From assembly GCA_040235495.1 (NCBI GenBank), contig JBECKV010000015.1, forward strand, positions 1 to 49,950: 49,950 nucleotides of DNA, written 5' to 3'. Both the position numbers and the translations under genes were made by a program. Shown here piece after piece: positions 42,771 through 49,950 of this stretch. Each line of letters opens with the position of its first letter. Positions within the stretch are counted from its first letter, which is position 1. The stretch is from HB2-32-21 sp040235495. Lineage in GTDB: Bacteria > Pseudomonadota > Gammaproteobacteria > Pseudomonadales > Porticoccaceae. Below the pieces are notes generated by a model, which saw only the letters and a list, made by a program, of their open reading frames with translations, did no database searches and was not told the origin of the DNA.

Positions 42771-43418
42771 GTTTTCTGGGTCCCAGGTTTCAGGCAGGGG
42801 TCATTGGCTAATTACACTTGCCCGGCCATCTTAGCTGAAAAATGTTCCGACGCTCTATCCGTTCAGGTGCTCCGAGGGGCCTGCGACTCATCATTTAGAA
42901 GTCCCCGACCGAGCCGACGACAACTATTGCTTATTGCTCACCATGACAGCTAGCGCTCAAAAATCGGTGGCAAGCCCGATACTAACTGACCAAATATCCC
43001 CAAGATTATCGTTCCCTGTATCCTCCGCGCCCGAGCGTGGGCGGCCGTGGCTACAAGCCGGATGTTCTCGCGGAGCACATAAGCCGGATCGACGCCGACT
43101 TGAAAGTGGCTTTTACCACCATGCCCGGAACTGGCCTTACCGCAATCCAGTCGCTCACGGATATAGGACTTGAGGTTCCGCCTGTCATTGCAATAACCGG
43201 GCGCCGAGGCGAGGGGGCCTGCGACACATGCCGCAATCAGTGCCGCGGGTAATATTTAGTCCAACGCCAGAGTACACGTGGCAGCGGCAAGACTACTCAA
43301 GGATAGGGAAACATTGCGATGTGAAAACACTGCGACATGAAATAGATACCCGCGGCGTGGATATTCTCAATGGCCCGTCCAATTCCCTCTGACTACCGGG
43401 ACTGGCTACTGGGACTGA
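42771..43418. other. 648-bp stretch without an intact gene
   Basis: Apart from the receiver-like remnant at 43016-43252 and the repeat at 43391-43429 I see nothing interpretable. No RNA gene or terminator is evident. Confidence 0.5.
43016..43252 (+). pseudogene. Possible remnant of a response-regulator receiver domain
   Basis: A 71-codon frame (from GTG 43037) reads DLKVAFTTMPGTGLTAIQSL, then TDIGLEVPPVIAITGRRGEG and ACDTCRNQC. This resembles the second half of a CheY-like receiver of hybrid kinases (MPG-xx-GL..L, GL-x-VPVI-x-x-TG, GEE-A). The phospho-acceptor Asp before MPG is absent, the expected downstream Lys/Phe region is missing, and no start or partner gene exists. Resemblance by eye only. 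Confidence 0.35.
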
Positions 43419-43429
43419 CTACCGGGCAT
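43391..43429 (-). repeat. Three 13-bp tandem repeats across a stop codon
   Basis: Units GACTACCGGGACT (43391-43403), GGCTACTGGGACT (43404-43416) and GACTACCGGGCAT (43417-43429). The last unit contains the final codons and TAG of the 43419-43772 gene. Confidence 0.75.
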
Positions 43430-43772
43430 AGTTGGCGCTCAGAAAGTCCTGCCATTGCCGCCAGCGGTCGGGGGTATATTTGAACTTCTCATGATCGTAG
43501 GCGGCAGCGTGAAAGGTTTTACCGTTCAGGGATGCAGCCAGCGCGCCGATAAACTGCATTTGCTCGGCATACATGGGTTTGTGGTCCTCGGCGACTTTTT
43601 TGGCGGCATCTGTTGACCAGAGCCCGGCGTCGCGCATTGACTGAATGACCGTCTCTATTTCGGAATCCGAAAAACTGCCGTCAGTACACAGGTAGAGGCT
43701 GGCGTTGGTCATATCGCCGCCGTCAAAGTGCATGTCAAAATTGTTGATGTAATCCGTGCCTGTCAATGCCAT
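43419..43772 (-). CDS. Hypothetical protein
   Basis: 117-aa soluble protein, no signal peptide or recognised domain. It starts MALTGTDYINNFDMHFDGGD, is acidic in the first half, and ends with an aromatic-rich segment (KFKYTPDRWRQWQDFLSANY). ATG 43770-43772 follows GGGGAA, and the frame upstream to 43844 lacks such a signal. A ribosome site and sensible codon use support a real gene. The ABC transporter gene lies upstream in the same direction with a 112-bp gap (43773-43884). Function unknown. Confidence 0.6.
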   Translation of the reverse strand: MALTGTDYINNFDMHFDGGDMTNASLYLCTDGSFSDSEIETVIQSMRDAGLWSTDAAKKVAEDHKPMYAEQMQFIGALAASLNGKTFHAAAYDHEKFKYTPDRWRQWQDFLSANYAR

Positions 43773-43884
43773 GTTGGTGTTCCCCTCGATTGAGTAGCGG
43801 ATGGGTATGCCTGGCGGGCGAGTGCTGCCAGCGAATTTTAGCATTCACATCCTGATCAATGAACGCTTTCACAAGTGACAAAAC

Positions 43885-45696
43885 TCAATCGGGCCAGGTT
43901 CCGCGGCGAGTTCCCTGGAGGAGAATGTTGTCAGCAGGAACGCTGTCCACGCTGTCGCTGAACTCTCTTTGGGCCAGTTGCCGATAGAGGGCACAGGACT
44001 GTATCAGCTCGGCGTGGCTACCCCGGGCGACGACTCTGCCCCGGTCGAGTACGATGATCTGATCGGCGTGCAGAACTGTCGATAGGCGGTGGGCGATAAT
44101 CAGGGTGGTCCGGTTTGCCATCAGTGTGTCCAGGGCTAACTGAATCTGACGCTCACTCTGGGTGTCCAAGGCGCTGGTGGCTTCGTCGAGGAGCAACACA
44201 CGGGGGTCCTTTAGCAGAGCGCGGGCGATGGCGATGCGTTGCTGCTGGCCGCCGCTAAGGCGCACGCCCTGTTCACCCAGGTAACTGTGATAACCCTCGG
44301 GCAACTGTTCGATAAACTCCTTGGCGTAAGCGGCGCTGGCGGCGGCCTCAATTTCCTCCATATCGGCTGCGGGTTTGCCGTAAGCGATATTGTGGACAAC
44401 ACTGGCGCTAAACAGGGACGGGTGCTGGGATACTACACCGAATTGTTCCCTGAGATCCTTGGGGTCGAGTTGGCGGATGTCTTTGTCACCAAGGAAGATC
44501 GCCCCCGACTCGGGGTCATAGAAACGCTGCAATAGTTCGAATATGGTGGATTTGCCCGCGCCGGAAGGTCCGACCAGGGCGGTAATTTTGCCCGCGGGGA
44601 TCGTTATTGAGACCTGGTCGAGTGCTAATTCTTGCGGGCGGGAAGGGTAGCTGAAGCAAACATCCCTGAGAATCAACTGGGCCGGCAGATCCCGACAGGA
44701 CACTGCCTCGGGGAGTGCTTTAAAGGCTGGCTCCTGATTCATTAATTCGACCAGGCGCTCGGTAGCGCCTATAGCTCTCTGCAGGTCGCCGTAAACCTCG
44801 GCTATGGTCGCCACAGCCGCTGCCGCGAGGAGGGCATAGAACACGAATGCGCCTAATTCGCCAGCCGTCATTCTGCCGGCCATGACGTCGCTGCCACCGA
44901 TCCAGAGCATGGCGCCGAGCGACATAAATATCAGGACGATAACGCTGGCGGTGAGAATTGCGCGCTGGGTGATTCGGCTTCTGGCGATAACGAAAGCGTT
45001 TTCGACATCCTGGGCAAAAGCGCCTTTTTCTTCCTCTTCGCGGGTGTAACTCTGCACGGTTTTAATATGCTGGATAATTTCTCCGGCGCGGCTGCCGACC
45101 TCGGCGATGGAATCCTGACTGCGGCGGGACAGGCCGCGCACCCTACGTCCAAAGATCAGCAGTGGTAATAGCACCAGGGGTACGCTGGATAAAAGCAAGA
45201 GCGTCAGTTTGAGGTTGCTGACCAGCAACAGGATGAGCGCTCCAGTCAGGGAAATGCTGCTGCGTAGCGCCAGGGAAAAAGAACTGCCGACAATGGTTTG
45301 CAGCAGCGTAGTATCCGTGGTCAGGCGCGAGGTAATTTCGCCGCTGCGGGCGTCATCAAAGTACGCGGGACTGAGTTCGATGACATTATTAAATACCGCT
45401 CGACGAATATCCGCGCTGACCCGCTCTCCCAGCCATGAGACAAGGTAAAAGCGGGCGTAGGTGCCGCCCGCCATCAGGACCGCTAGCAACATTAATATAA
45501 GGACACTGTGATTCAGCTGTTCCGTGGAGCCGGCGACAAAACCTTCATCGATAACAAGCCGCACGCCCTGGCCTAGACTCAGAGTGATTCCGGCAGTGAA
45601 TAGCAAAGCTGTAGTGGCACCTATCCAGCGCCATCGATAAGGTGCGACAAAACCCAGGATAAACCTGATGGATGACTGCATGTCGGGCGCTTTCAT
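43885..45696 (-). CDS. ABC exporter, fused permease and ATPase (MsbA/ABCB type)
   Basis: 603-aa half-transporter working as a homodimer. Six transmembrane helices (about residues 24-300) are followed by the nucleotide-binding domain: Walker A GPSGAGKST (about 375-383), Q-loop VSQHPSLFS, signature LSGGQQQR, Walker B VLLLDEATSALD and H-loop IIAHRLST. The intracellular-loop motif YFDDARSGEITSRLTTDTTL is conserved. Lipid A flippase MsbA is the nearest well-known relative, but nothing adjacent (no lpxK) supports that role; drug or lipid export are alternatives. The C-terminal 35 residues extend past the domain. Confidence 0.9.
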   Translation of the reverse strand: MKAPDMQSSIRFILGFVAPYRWRWIGATTALLFTAGITLSLGQGVRLVIDEGFVAGSTEQLNHSVLILMLLAVLMAGGTYARFYLVSWLGERVSADIRRAVFNNVIELSPAYFDDARSGEITSRLTTDTTLLQTIVGSSFSLALRSSISLTGALILLLVSNLKLTLLLLSSVPLVLLPLLIFGRRVRGLSRRSQDSIAEVGSRAGEIIQHIKTVQSYTREEEEKGAFAQDVENAFVIARSRITQRAILTASVIVLIFMSLGAMLWIGGSDVMAGRMTAGELGAFVFYALLAAAAVATIAEVYGDLQRAIGATERLVELMNQEPAFKALPEAVSCRDLPAQLILRDVCFSYPSRPQELALDQVSITIPAGKITALVGPSGAGKSTIFELLQRFYDPESGAIFLGDKDIRQLDPKDLREQFGVVSQHPSLFSASVVHNIAYGKPAADMEEIEAAASAAYAKEFIEQLPEGYHSYLGEQGVRLSGGQQQRIAIARALLKDPRVLLLDEATSALDTQSERQIQLALDTLMANRTTLIIAHRLSTVLHADQIIVLDRGRVVARGSHAELIQSCALYRQLAQREFSDSVDSVPADNILLQGTRRGTWPD

Positions 45697-46144
45697 TGTG
45701 TATCGTAATTCCGCGAGACGCGGCGTTGTTATGGGCGCTCACCGCCGGGCAGCTAATCTTGCCCGGCGGCAAGCGCCATAACAGTCAGGCTGCGTGAGCG
45801 CCTGGGGGCTAGCACTGAAAAACACCCGGTTTAGCATGTCGGTCGTGCCTTTGGTGGATTTCCCCAAATACGTTTTTCCGCCACGGCAATCATCGCGAAC
45901 GATCCACCCTTTGCTCTCGTGGTGATAGGGTCATCCAGATCAAATGCTCTCAAGTCGGCGCTAGTTGCTAAAAATATGCCCTTGCCGTACCTGTCTTTTC
46001 GTTCCGGTCGCTCAAGAGCCGCGCGAGTGCTCAGGACGATGCGGGTAAACATTGCGCCGATAGCGGGGGTCCGGTTTTTTAACAAAGCGTTATCCGCCAT
46101 GATAAGAGCGACCCCGATTGAACACTTCCACGCCTTGCCTGGTT
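45697..46144. other. 448-bp stretch with one doubtful small frame
   Basis: The only long frame (45831-46100, minus, 89 codons) lacks a ribosome binding site, uses AGA, AGG, CGA and TTA codons unlike its neighbours, and resembles no family. It might be a foreign or decayed fragment. Nothing else is recognisable. Confidence 0.4.
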
Positions 46145-46909
46145 TTATGCGGCGGCCATGCCGCCATCAACGGGGAAGGCGACTCCGGTAACGTAGGATG
46201 CCTGGTCGGAACATAACCAGACCGCGGCGTTGGCGATCTCGCTCGGCTCGCCAAAACGGCGCAGCAAGGTCATTTTTTCCATATGTGCTCGAGCGGCCGG
46301 ATCCTCGCCGATGGCCGAGGCCAGCAGCGCGGTGCCAATGGGGCCCGGACACACCGCATTGACGCGAATTTTTTTCGAAGCCAGTTCGATGGCGCCGGTC
46401 TTGGTTAGCCCAATAACGCCGTGCTTCGCAGCCACATAGGCGCCACTGTTACGCACGCCCTCAAGGCCGGCAAAAGAGGACGTAGTGACGATCGCGCCGC
46501 CTTCGCCCTGTTTAACAAGCTGGCGCGCCACGTGTTTCATCGACAGCCATGCCCCTTTCAGGTTGACGGCGTAGTTAAAATCAAAGTTATCAACGGTATC
46601 ATCGACGATGGCGGCTCCCTTTCCGGGGGCGCCGGCGTTGTTATGAGCACAGTCCAGACGGCCAAAACTGCTAACGGCTTTTGCCACCAGAGCTACCACC
46701 TGAGCTTCGTCGGTAATGTCACAGTGCTGAAAGACGGCTTCGCCGCCGGCCGCGATAATCAGCGTTACTGTCTCATTGCCGGCGGTGTCATTAACGTCCG
46801 ACACCACGACTTTGGCGCCCTCTCGGGAGAAGGCCAGCGCCGACGCTCGGCCGATGCCCGATCCGGCTCCCGTGACGATGGCCACTTTGCCCTCGACTAA
46901 TCCGCTCAT
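46145..46909 (-). CDS. Short-chain dehydrogenase/reductase
   Basis: 254-aa classical SDR: TGAGSGIG (13-20), acidic SDVND (NAD preference likely), HNNAGAPG near 90, Ser in TTSSFAG, Y-x-x-x-K in YVAAKHG, CPGPIGTAL and the C-terminal VTGVAFPVDGG. Substrate unknown. GAGGAC precedes the ATG. It follows the epimerase gene co-directionally (56-bp gap), in a run of minus-strand genes that continues to the acyl-CoA dehydrogenase at the window end, suggesting a shared catabolic role. Confidence 0.92.
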   Translation of the reverse strand: MSGLVEGKVAIVTGAGSGIGRASALAFSREGAKVVVSDVNDTAGNETVTLIIAAGGEAVFQHCDITDEAQVVALVAKAVSSFGRLDCAHNNAGAPGKGAAIVDDTVDNFDFNYAVNLKGAWLSMKHVARQLVKQGEGGAIVTTSSFAGLEGVRNSGAYVAAKHGVIGLTKTGAIELASKKIRVNAVCPGPIGTALLASAIGEDPAARAHMEKMTLLRRFGEPSEIANAAVWLCSDQASYVTGVAFPVDGGMAAA

Positions 46910-46965
46910 AATTATGTCCTCGTTAGGTCTTCGATCAATCCGTTTCGTCCGGCCATCGCTTTGAA

Positions 46966-48087
46966 TTAGCGGCCTCTGTGGTCGGGTCCCTGGCCCGGGG
47001 TTTTGGGATGGGCGTAGGAGTGGTAATACCTCTGTTCCTCGAAAGGCACATCTTCGCGCAGCTTGGTCATCGCCTGTTGGTAGGCAAGCATCAATCGATC
47101 CTCGGCCGCGTAATCAAAGGTATCGGGATAGTTCGGATACTCATCGGCGGTAACCGGATTGGCTAGGTACCACTCGACATTTTCTTTTAGCGCGTCCGCC
47201 GCGGTGATCAGGTCGCGGTAACCCAGTTCCTCACGCGCTTTACTGCCATCGAGAAAGCAGTGGTTTCGGACATCCATCATGCGGGTCAGCATCCGGGCAG
47301 GGGCGCCCACTTCCTTGGGGACGGAAAACATTTCCAGTTTTCCGCCGGCGAAAGCAGAAATCAATTCCATCCATTGACGCAGTGTGTACTGATCCTCGTC
47401 GACACAGTTATAGACCTGGTTTTTGCTCGCCTCGGGCTGATCGACGGCGAGCAACAGGTAGTGAGCGGCATTGCGGGCCGCGCAGCGGGTCGTAATCATC
47501 AAACCGCCCTCGGGTAGGATCATGTGCGTGCGTCCATCGATGACACGCTTGATTACCGACCAGTCCATTGGGTTTGGCTGGCGTGGTCCATAGATCGCGG
47601 GGTAACGAAAATAACTACTGTTGAAAGCGCCTTTTTCGCCAAGGTCCAGCACGTGTCTCTCGGTTTGATAAATCAGGTGACCAAAGCCCGCCGCTTTCGA
47701 TTCGGACGGCTCGGACATCAGCGGCGCGGTTTCCGCCGTCGGCACCTTGAGACCGAAGGGGTGGTTGTCCTCCGGCGCCATCAGGCCCCTATAGACGGGG
47801 ATGCCACCCACTGCCAGAAAACGCTCGCAGCGTTGTACGAAGTAGTCGGCGATGTGCCGAATACGGCCATACATGGCTATCACGAGATCGAATTGACGAC
47901 CGTCGAGGGACTCGGCGATTGTCTCCTCGAAGTGAGGGTCGCCGTGAATATGTTCGACCTCCGGCAAGCCCGGGGGCTCGTGTGTTCCGCGATGGAAAAT
48001 ACAGGTTTCGTAACCGCGATCCAGTAGTCCCTGCAGGACGTGGGGGCCGGTGGGGCCAGTCCCGCCAATGACCAATGCACGTTTCAT
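46966..48087 (-). CDS. NAD-dependent epimerase/dehydratase family protein
   Basis: 373-aa extended-SDR Rossmann protein. N-terminal ALVIGGTGPTGPHVLQGLLD (residues 4-23) has the GGTGPTG nucleotide loop of the atypical subgroup that also contains isoflavone-reductase-like and mRNA-binding CSP41-like members. The usual Y-x-x-x-K is replaced or shifted (IYQTERHV), so catalysis may differ. The C-terminal ~80 residues are extra. It is preceded by CGGGGGT at ribosome-binding distance. Function uncertain. Confidence 0.78.
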   Translation of the reverse strand: MKRALVIGGTGPTGPHVLQGLLDRGYETCIFHRGTHEPPGLPEVEHIHGDPHFEETIAESLDGRQFDLVIAMYGRIRHIADYFVQRCERFLAVGGIPVYRGLMAPEDNHPFGLKVPTAETAPLMSEPSESKAAGFGHLIYQTERHVLDLGEKGAFNSSYFRYPAIYGPRQPNPMDWSVIKRVIDGRTHMILPEGGLMITTRCAARNAAHYLLLAVDQPEASKNQVYNCVDEDQYTLRQWMELISAFAGGKLEMFSVPKEVGAPARMLTRMMDVRNHCFLDGSKAREELGYRDLITAADALKENVEWYLANPVTADEYPNYPDTFDYAAEDRLMLAYQQAMTKLREDVPFEEQRYYHSYAHPKTPGQGPDHRGR

Positions 48088-48145
48088 GTTTACCCCCGAC
48101 CGGTACTTGCGGATTTAAGCGGGAAAAATAAAAACAGTGGACGTT

Positions 48146-49024
48146 TTAACTTTCGAATTTATAGCCACCGCCGTCACTGACAATTTTGCCAGCCGTCGGC
48201 GTCGCAAAGTGAGTGCCCAAAACCGTGGCGGCGCGGTCGCCAAAACGCCGCATGAATTCAATACGGGTTTTTTCCGCGAGTTTGCTATCGACATCACCCA
48301 TGTCGATCCAGCCGGGCTTGGCCATCTGCAGCGGATGGTGGAACATATCGCCGGTGATGACCGCTTCCTGGCCTTTCGATTGAATCAGGACACTGGCGTG
48401 ACCGGGAGTATGCCCCGGTGTTGGAATCAGGCTGATTTCATCGTTGACGCGATGATTGGGATCAATCAGCTCGACCAGCCCGGCGTCAAATATAGGCAGC
48501 AGGGCGTGCTCAAGTGCGCCACTTCCATAGGGATCTTCGTGGTCCTTCCAGTAGCCCCATTCGGCACGATTAAACAGGTAGCGTGCGTTCGGGAAGGTCG
48601 GTACCCATTTGCCGGCGACCTTGTGAGTATTCCAGCCGACATGGTCAAAATGCAGGTGGGTGCACATGACCCGATCGATACTCTCGGGGGCAAAACCGAG
48701 CTTGGTCATGTTCTCGAGAAAGGGCGTGTCCAGGTTCTTCCATTCTTCGAACAGCGGCAGGTTTTTGCCGTTGCCCGCGCAGGTGTCGACAATCATTTTC
48801 AGCCCGCCAGCGGCAATCAGAAAGGCGTGAATACTCAGCACCATGGTCTTGTCGTCGAGCAGGAAATTGGGCTTCAGCCAGGCATGGAAAGGTTGTAGTT
48901 CTTGCGGGTTTTCGTCAGGAAAAATCGAATTGATCGGCGCTTTTAGCACGACCTCGACCAGGCGGGTAATGGATACGTCACCAATTTGCCAGTGCAGGGT
49001 TTCGTAAAGTTTGGCGTCATTCAT
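48146..49024 (-). CDS. MBL-fold metallo-hydrolase
   Basis: 292-aa metallo-beta-lactamase-fold enzyme. The metal motif HxHxDH is THLHFDHVGW (about residues 127-136), with later ligands in TPGHTPGHASV and ITGDMFHHP, and GTHFATPTAG near the end. Hydrolases of this group open lactones, thioesters or phosphoesters; N-acyl homoserine lactonase-like enzymes are relatives, but the substrate cannot be told. ATG 49022-49024 follows GAGGAAAA; the frame from TTG 49042 is less likely. The acyl-CoA dehydrogenase gene is upstream in the same direction (63-bp gap). Confidence 0.87.
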   Translation of the reverse strand: MNDAKLYETLHWQIGDVSITRLVEVVLKAPINSIFPDENPQELQPFHAWLKPNFLLDDKTMVLSIHAFLIAAGGLKMIVDTCAGNGKNLPLFEEWKNLDTPFLENMTKLGFAPESIDRVMCTHLHFDHVGWNTHKVAGKWVPTFPNARYLFNRAEWGYWKDHEDPYGSGALEHALLPIFDAGLVELIDPNHRVNDEISLIPTPGHTPGHASVLIQSKGQEAVITGDMFHHPLQMAKPGWIDMGDVDSKLAEKTRIEFMRRFGDRAATVLGTHFATPTAGKIVSDGGGYKFES

Positions 49025-49087
49025 TATTGTTTTCCTCTTCAATGCTTGGGTTGGTTTTGACTCGCCGGGCTTATTGACTCGTCGGGC

Positions 49088-49950
49088 TTAGATGGGATTG
49101 CGTTCAATCAACTGCCTGGCAATGATGATACGCTGCATTTCATTGGTGCCCTCACCGATGATCATCAGTGGTGCGTCACGGTAGAGACGCTCGACATCAA
49201 ATTCACAGGAATAGCCGTAGGCGCCGTGAATCCGCATATTTTCGTCGGCATTTTTAGCGGCGGCCTCGGTGGCGAAATATTTCGCCATGCCGGCTTCCAT
49301 GTCACAGCGTTCGCCCCGGTCGAAAGCCTGGGCGGCTTGCTCCAGCAACAAGCGCGCGGCTTCGGTGCGGGTGGCCATTTCCCCGAGTTTGAGTTGAATC
49401 GCCTGGTGTTCACATATCGGCTTGCCGAAGGTTTTACGCTGCTGGCTGTAGGCGGTGGCCTGCTTTAGCGCGGCCGTGGCTACCCCTACACCCCTGGCGG
49501 CGACATTTATGCGGCCCAGTTCCAGGCCGCCGACAGCGTTGTAGAAGCCTTGCCCCTCGACGCCGCCGATGAGGCAGTCCTTGTGGACGCGATAATCCTC
49601 AAAGCTGATCTCCGCGGTGTCGATACCCTTGTAACCCAGCTTTTTCAGTTTTCGGGTGACATTAAAGCCCGGGCCCTTCATGGCGATAAACATGCTCATG
49701 CCCCGACGAGGTGGACTGGCATCGGGATCGGTTTTCACCAGCAAGCCGATAACATCACCCTCAAGGGAATTAGTGATCCAGGCTTTATTGCCGTTGACCA
49801 CGTAGTAGTCACCGTCCTTGCGGGCAACACAACGGATGCCCTGGAGGTCGGTGCCCGCGTCGGGTTCGGTCAGACCGATGCCGCCACGTAGCTCGCCGCT
49901 AGCGAAACGCGGCAGCCATTTTTCCTTTTGCGCCTCCGTGCCGTAGCTCT
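49088..49950 (-). CDS. Acyl-CoA dehydrogenase, 5' end missing
   Basis: The frame is open to the window edge, giving the C-terminal 286 residues of an enzyme of about 380-390. The first visible part (SYGTEAQKEKWLPRFASGEL, then GGIGLTEPDAGTDLQGI) is the FAD-binding region, followed by VNGNKAWITNSLEGDVIG, LGYKGIDTAEISFEDYRV, QRKTFGKPICEHQAIQLKL, IHGAYGYSCEFDVERLYRDA, and the catalytic Glu in IGEGTNEMQR. It is a second, distinct dehydrogenase (not a repeat of 25182-26324). Its upstream context lies outside. Confidence 0.92.
   Translation of the reverse strand, partial: SYGTEAQKEKWLPRFASGELRGGIGLTEPDAGTDLQGIRCVARKDGDYYVVNGNKAWITNSLEGDVIGLLVKTDPDASPPRRGMSMFIAMKGPGFNVTRKLKKLGYKGIDTAEISFEDYRVHKDCLIGGVEGQGFYNAVGGLELGRINVAARGVGVATAALKQATAYSQQRKTFGKPICEHQAIQLKLGEMATRTEAARLLLEQAAQAFDRGERCDMEAGMAKYFATEAAAKNADENMRIHGAYGYSCEFDVERLYRDAPLMIIGEGTNEMQRIIIARQLIERNPI

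Noticed and set aside
45831..46100. 89-codon minus-strand frame
   Set aside because: No ribosome binding site, foreign-looking codon use and no family resemblance; kept only as a doubtful remark.

Overview
The window looks like chromosomal DNA of a free-living gammaproteobacterium, most likely a marine member of the Cellvibrionales/OM60 kind (inference). The core-gene order supports this: lpxH and ppiB diverge from glnS-cysS, and trhP, purT, acnB and miaE lie close by. The many acyl-CoA, SDR and oxygenase genes fit a marine oligotroph. Base composition is moderately GC-rich and even. I see no rRNA, tRNA, phage, insertion sequence or CRISPR array.

Layout. 0-4 kb: trhP (cut by the window edge), purT, then a Fur box followed by a periplasmic cupredoxin and an FTR1 iron permease. 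4-8.4 kb: a MarR regulator, an EmrA-like membrane fusion protein with no permease partner, a tandem palindromic operator, and acnB. 8.7-15.3 kb: housekeeping genes (DUF1289 protein, glutathione transferase, miaE, lpxH, ppiB, glnS, cysS). 15.5-21 kb: amidohydrolase, TIGR03084 protein, class II aldolase and a Baeyer-Villiger-type monooxygenase, separated by short repeats. 21-23.8 kb: an arsR-gapdh-arsJ arsenate efflux operon. 23.8-32.7 kb: nitronate monooxygenase-like protein, acyl-CoA dehydrogenase, an unknown lipoprotein, thiolase, SDR, alpha/beta hydrolase, small membrane protein and methyltransferase. 33-36.8 kb: a ceruloplasmin-like two-domain multicopper oxidase divergent from a porin, FMN-binding protein and PepSY membrane protein operon. 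36.9-43 kb: a decayed CoA-transferase gene, sulfotransferase, DUF6524 protein, TauE/TSUP permease, a lytic transglycosylase and an acyl-CoA carboxyltransferase. 43-50 kb: small hypothetical protein, ABC exporter, SDR, epimerase, MBL hydrolase and an acyl-CoA dehydrogenase running off the window.

The most interesting locus is 33.0-36.8 kb. Its 270-bp divergent control region carries a perfect FNR-type box (TTGAT-N4-ATCAA) directly beside a Fur-like inverted repeat. On either side are a putative ferroxidase and a putative flavin-based envelope electron-transfer module. Together with the Fur-boxed cupredoxin/FTR1 pair 30 kb away, this suggests an oxygen- and iron-controlled system for redox handling of iron (or copper) in the envelope, a bacterial parallel to the Fet3/Ftr1 logic. 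The parts are recognisable families; the combination, regulation and function are inference.

Where a start differs from the longest open frame (purT, acnB, DUF1289, glnS, gapdh, thiolase, MCO, BVMO and others), it was moved using ribosome binding sites, family N-termini or signal peptides. Regulatory sites were found by eye and none has been tested.
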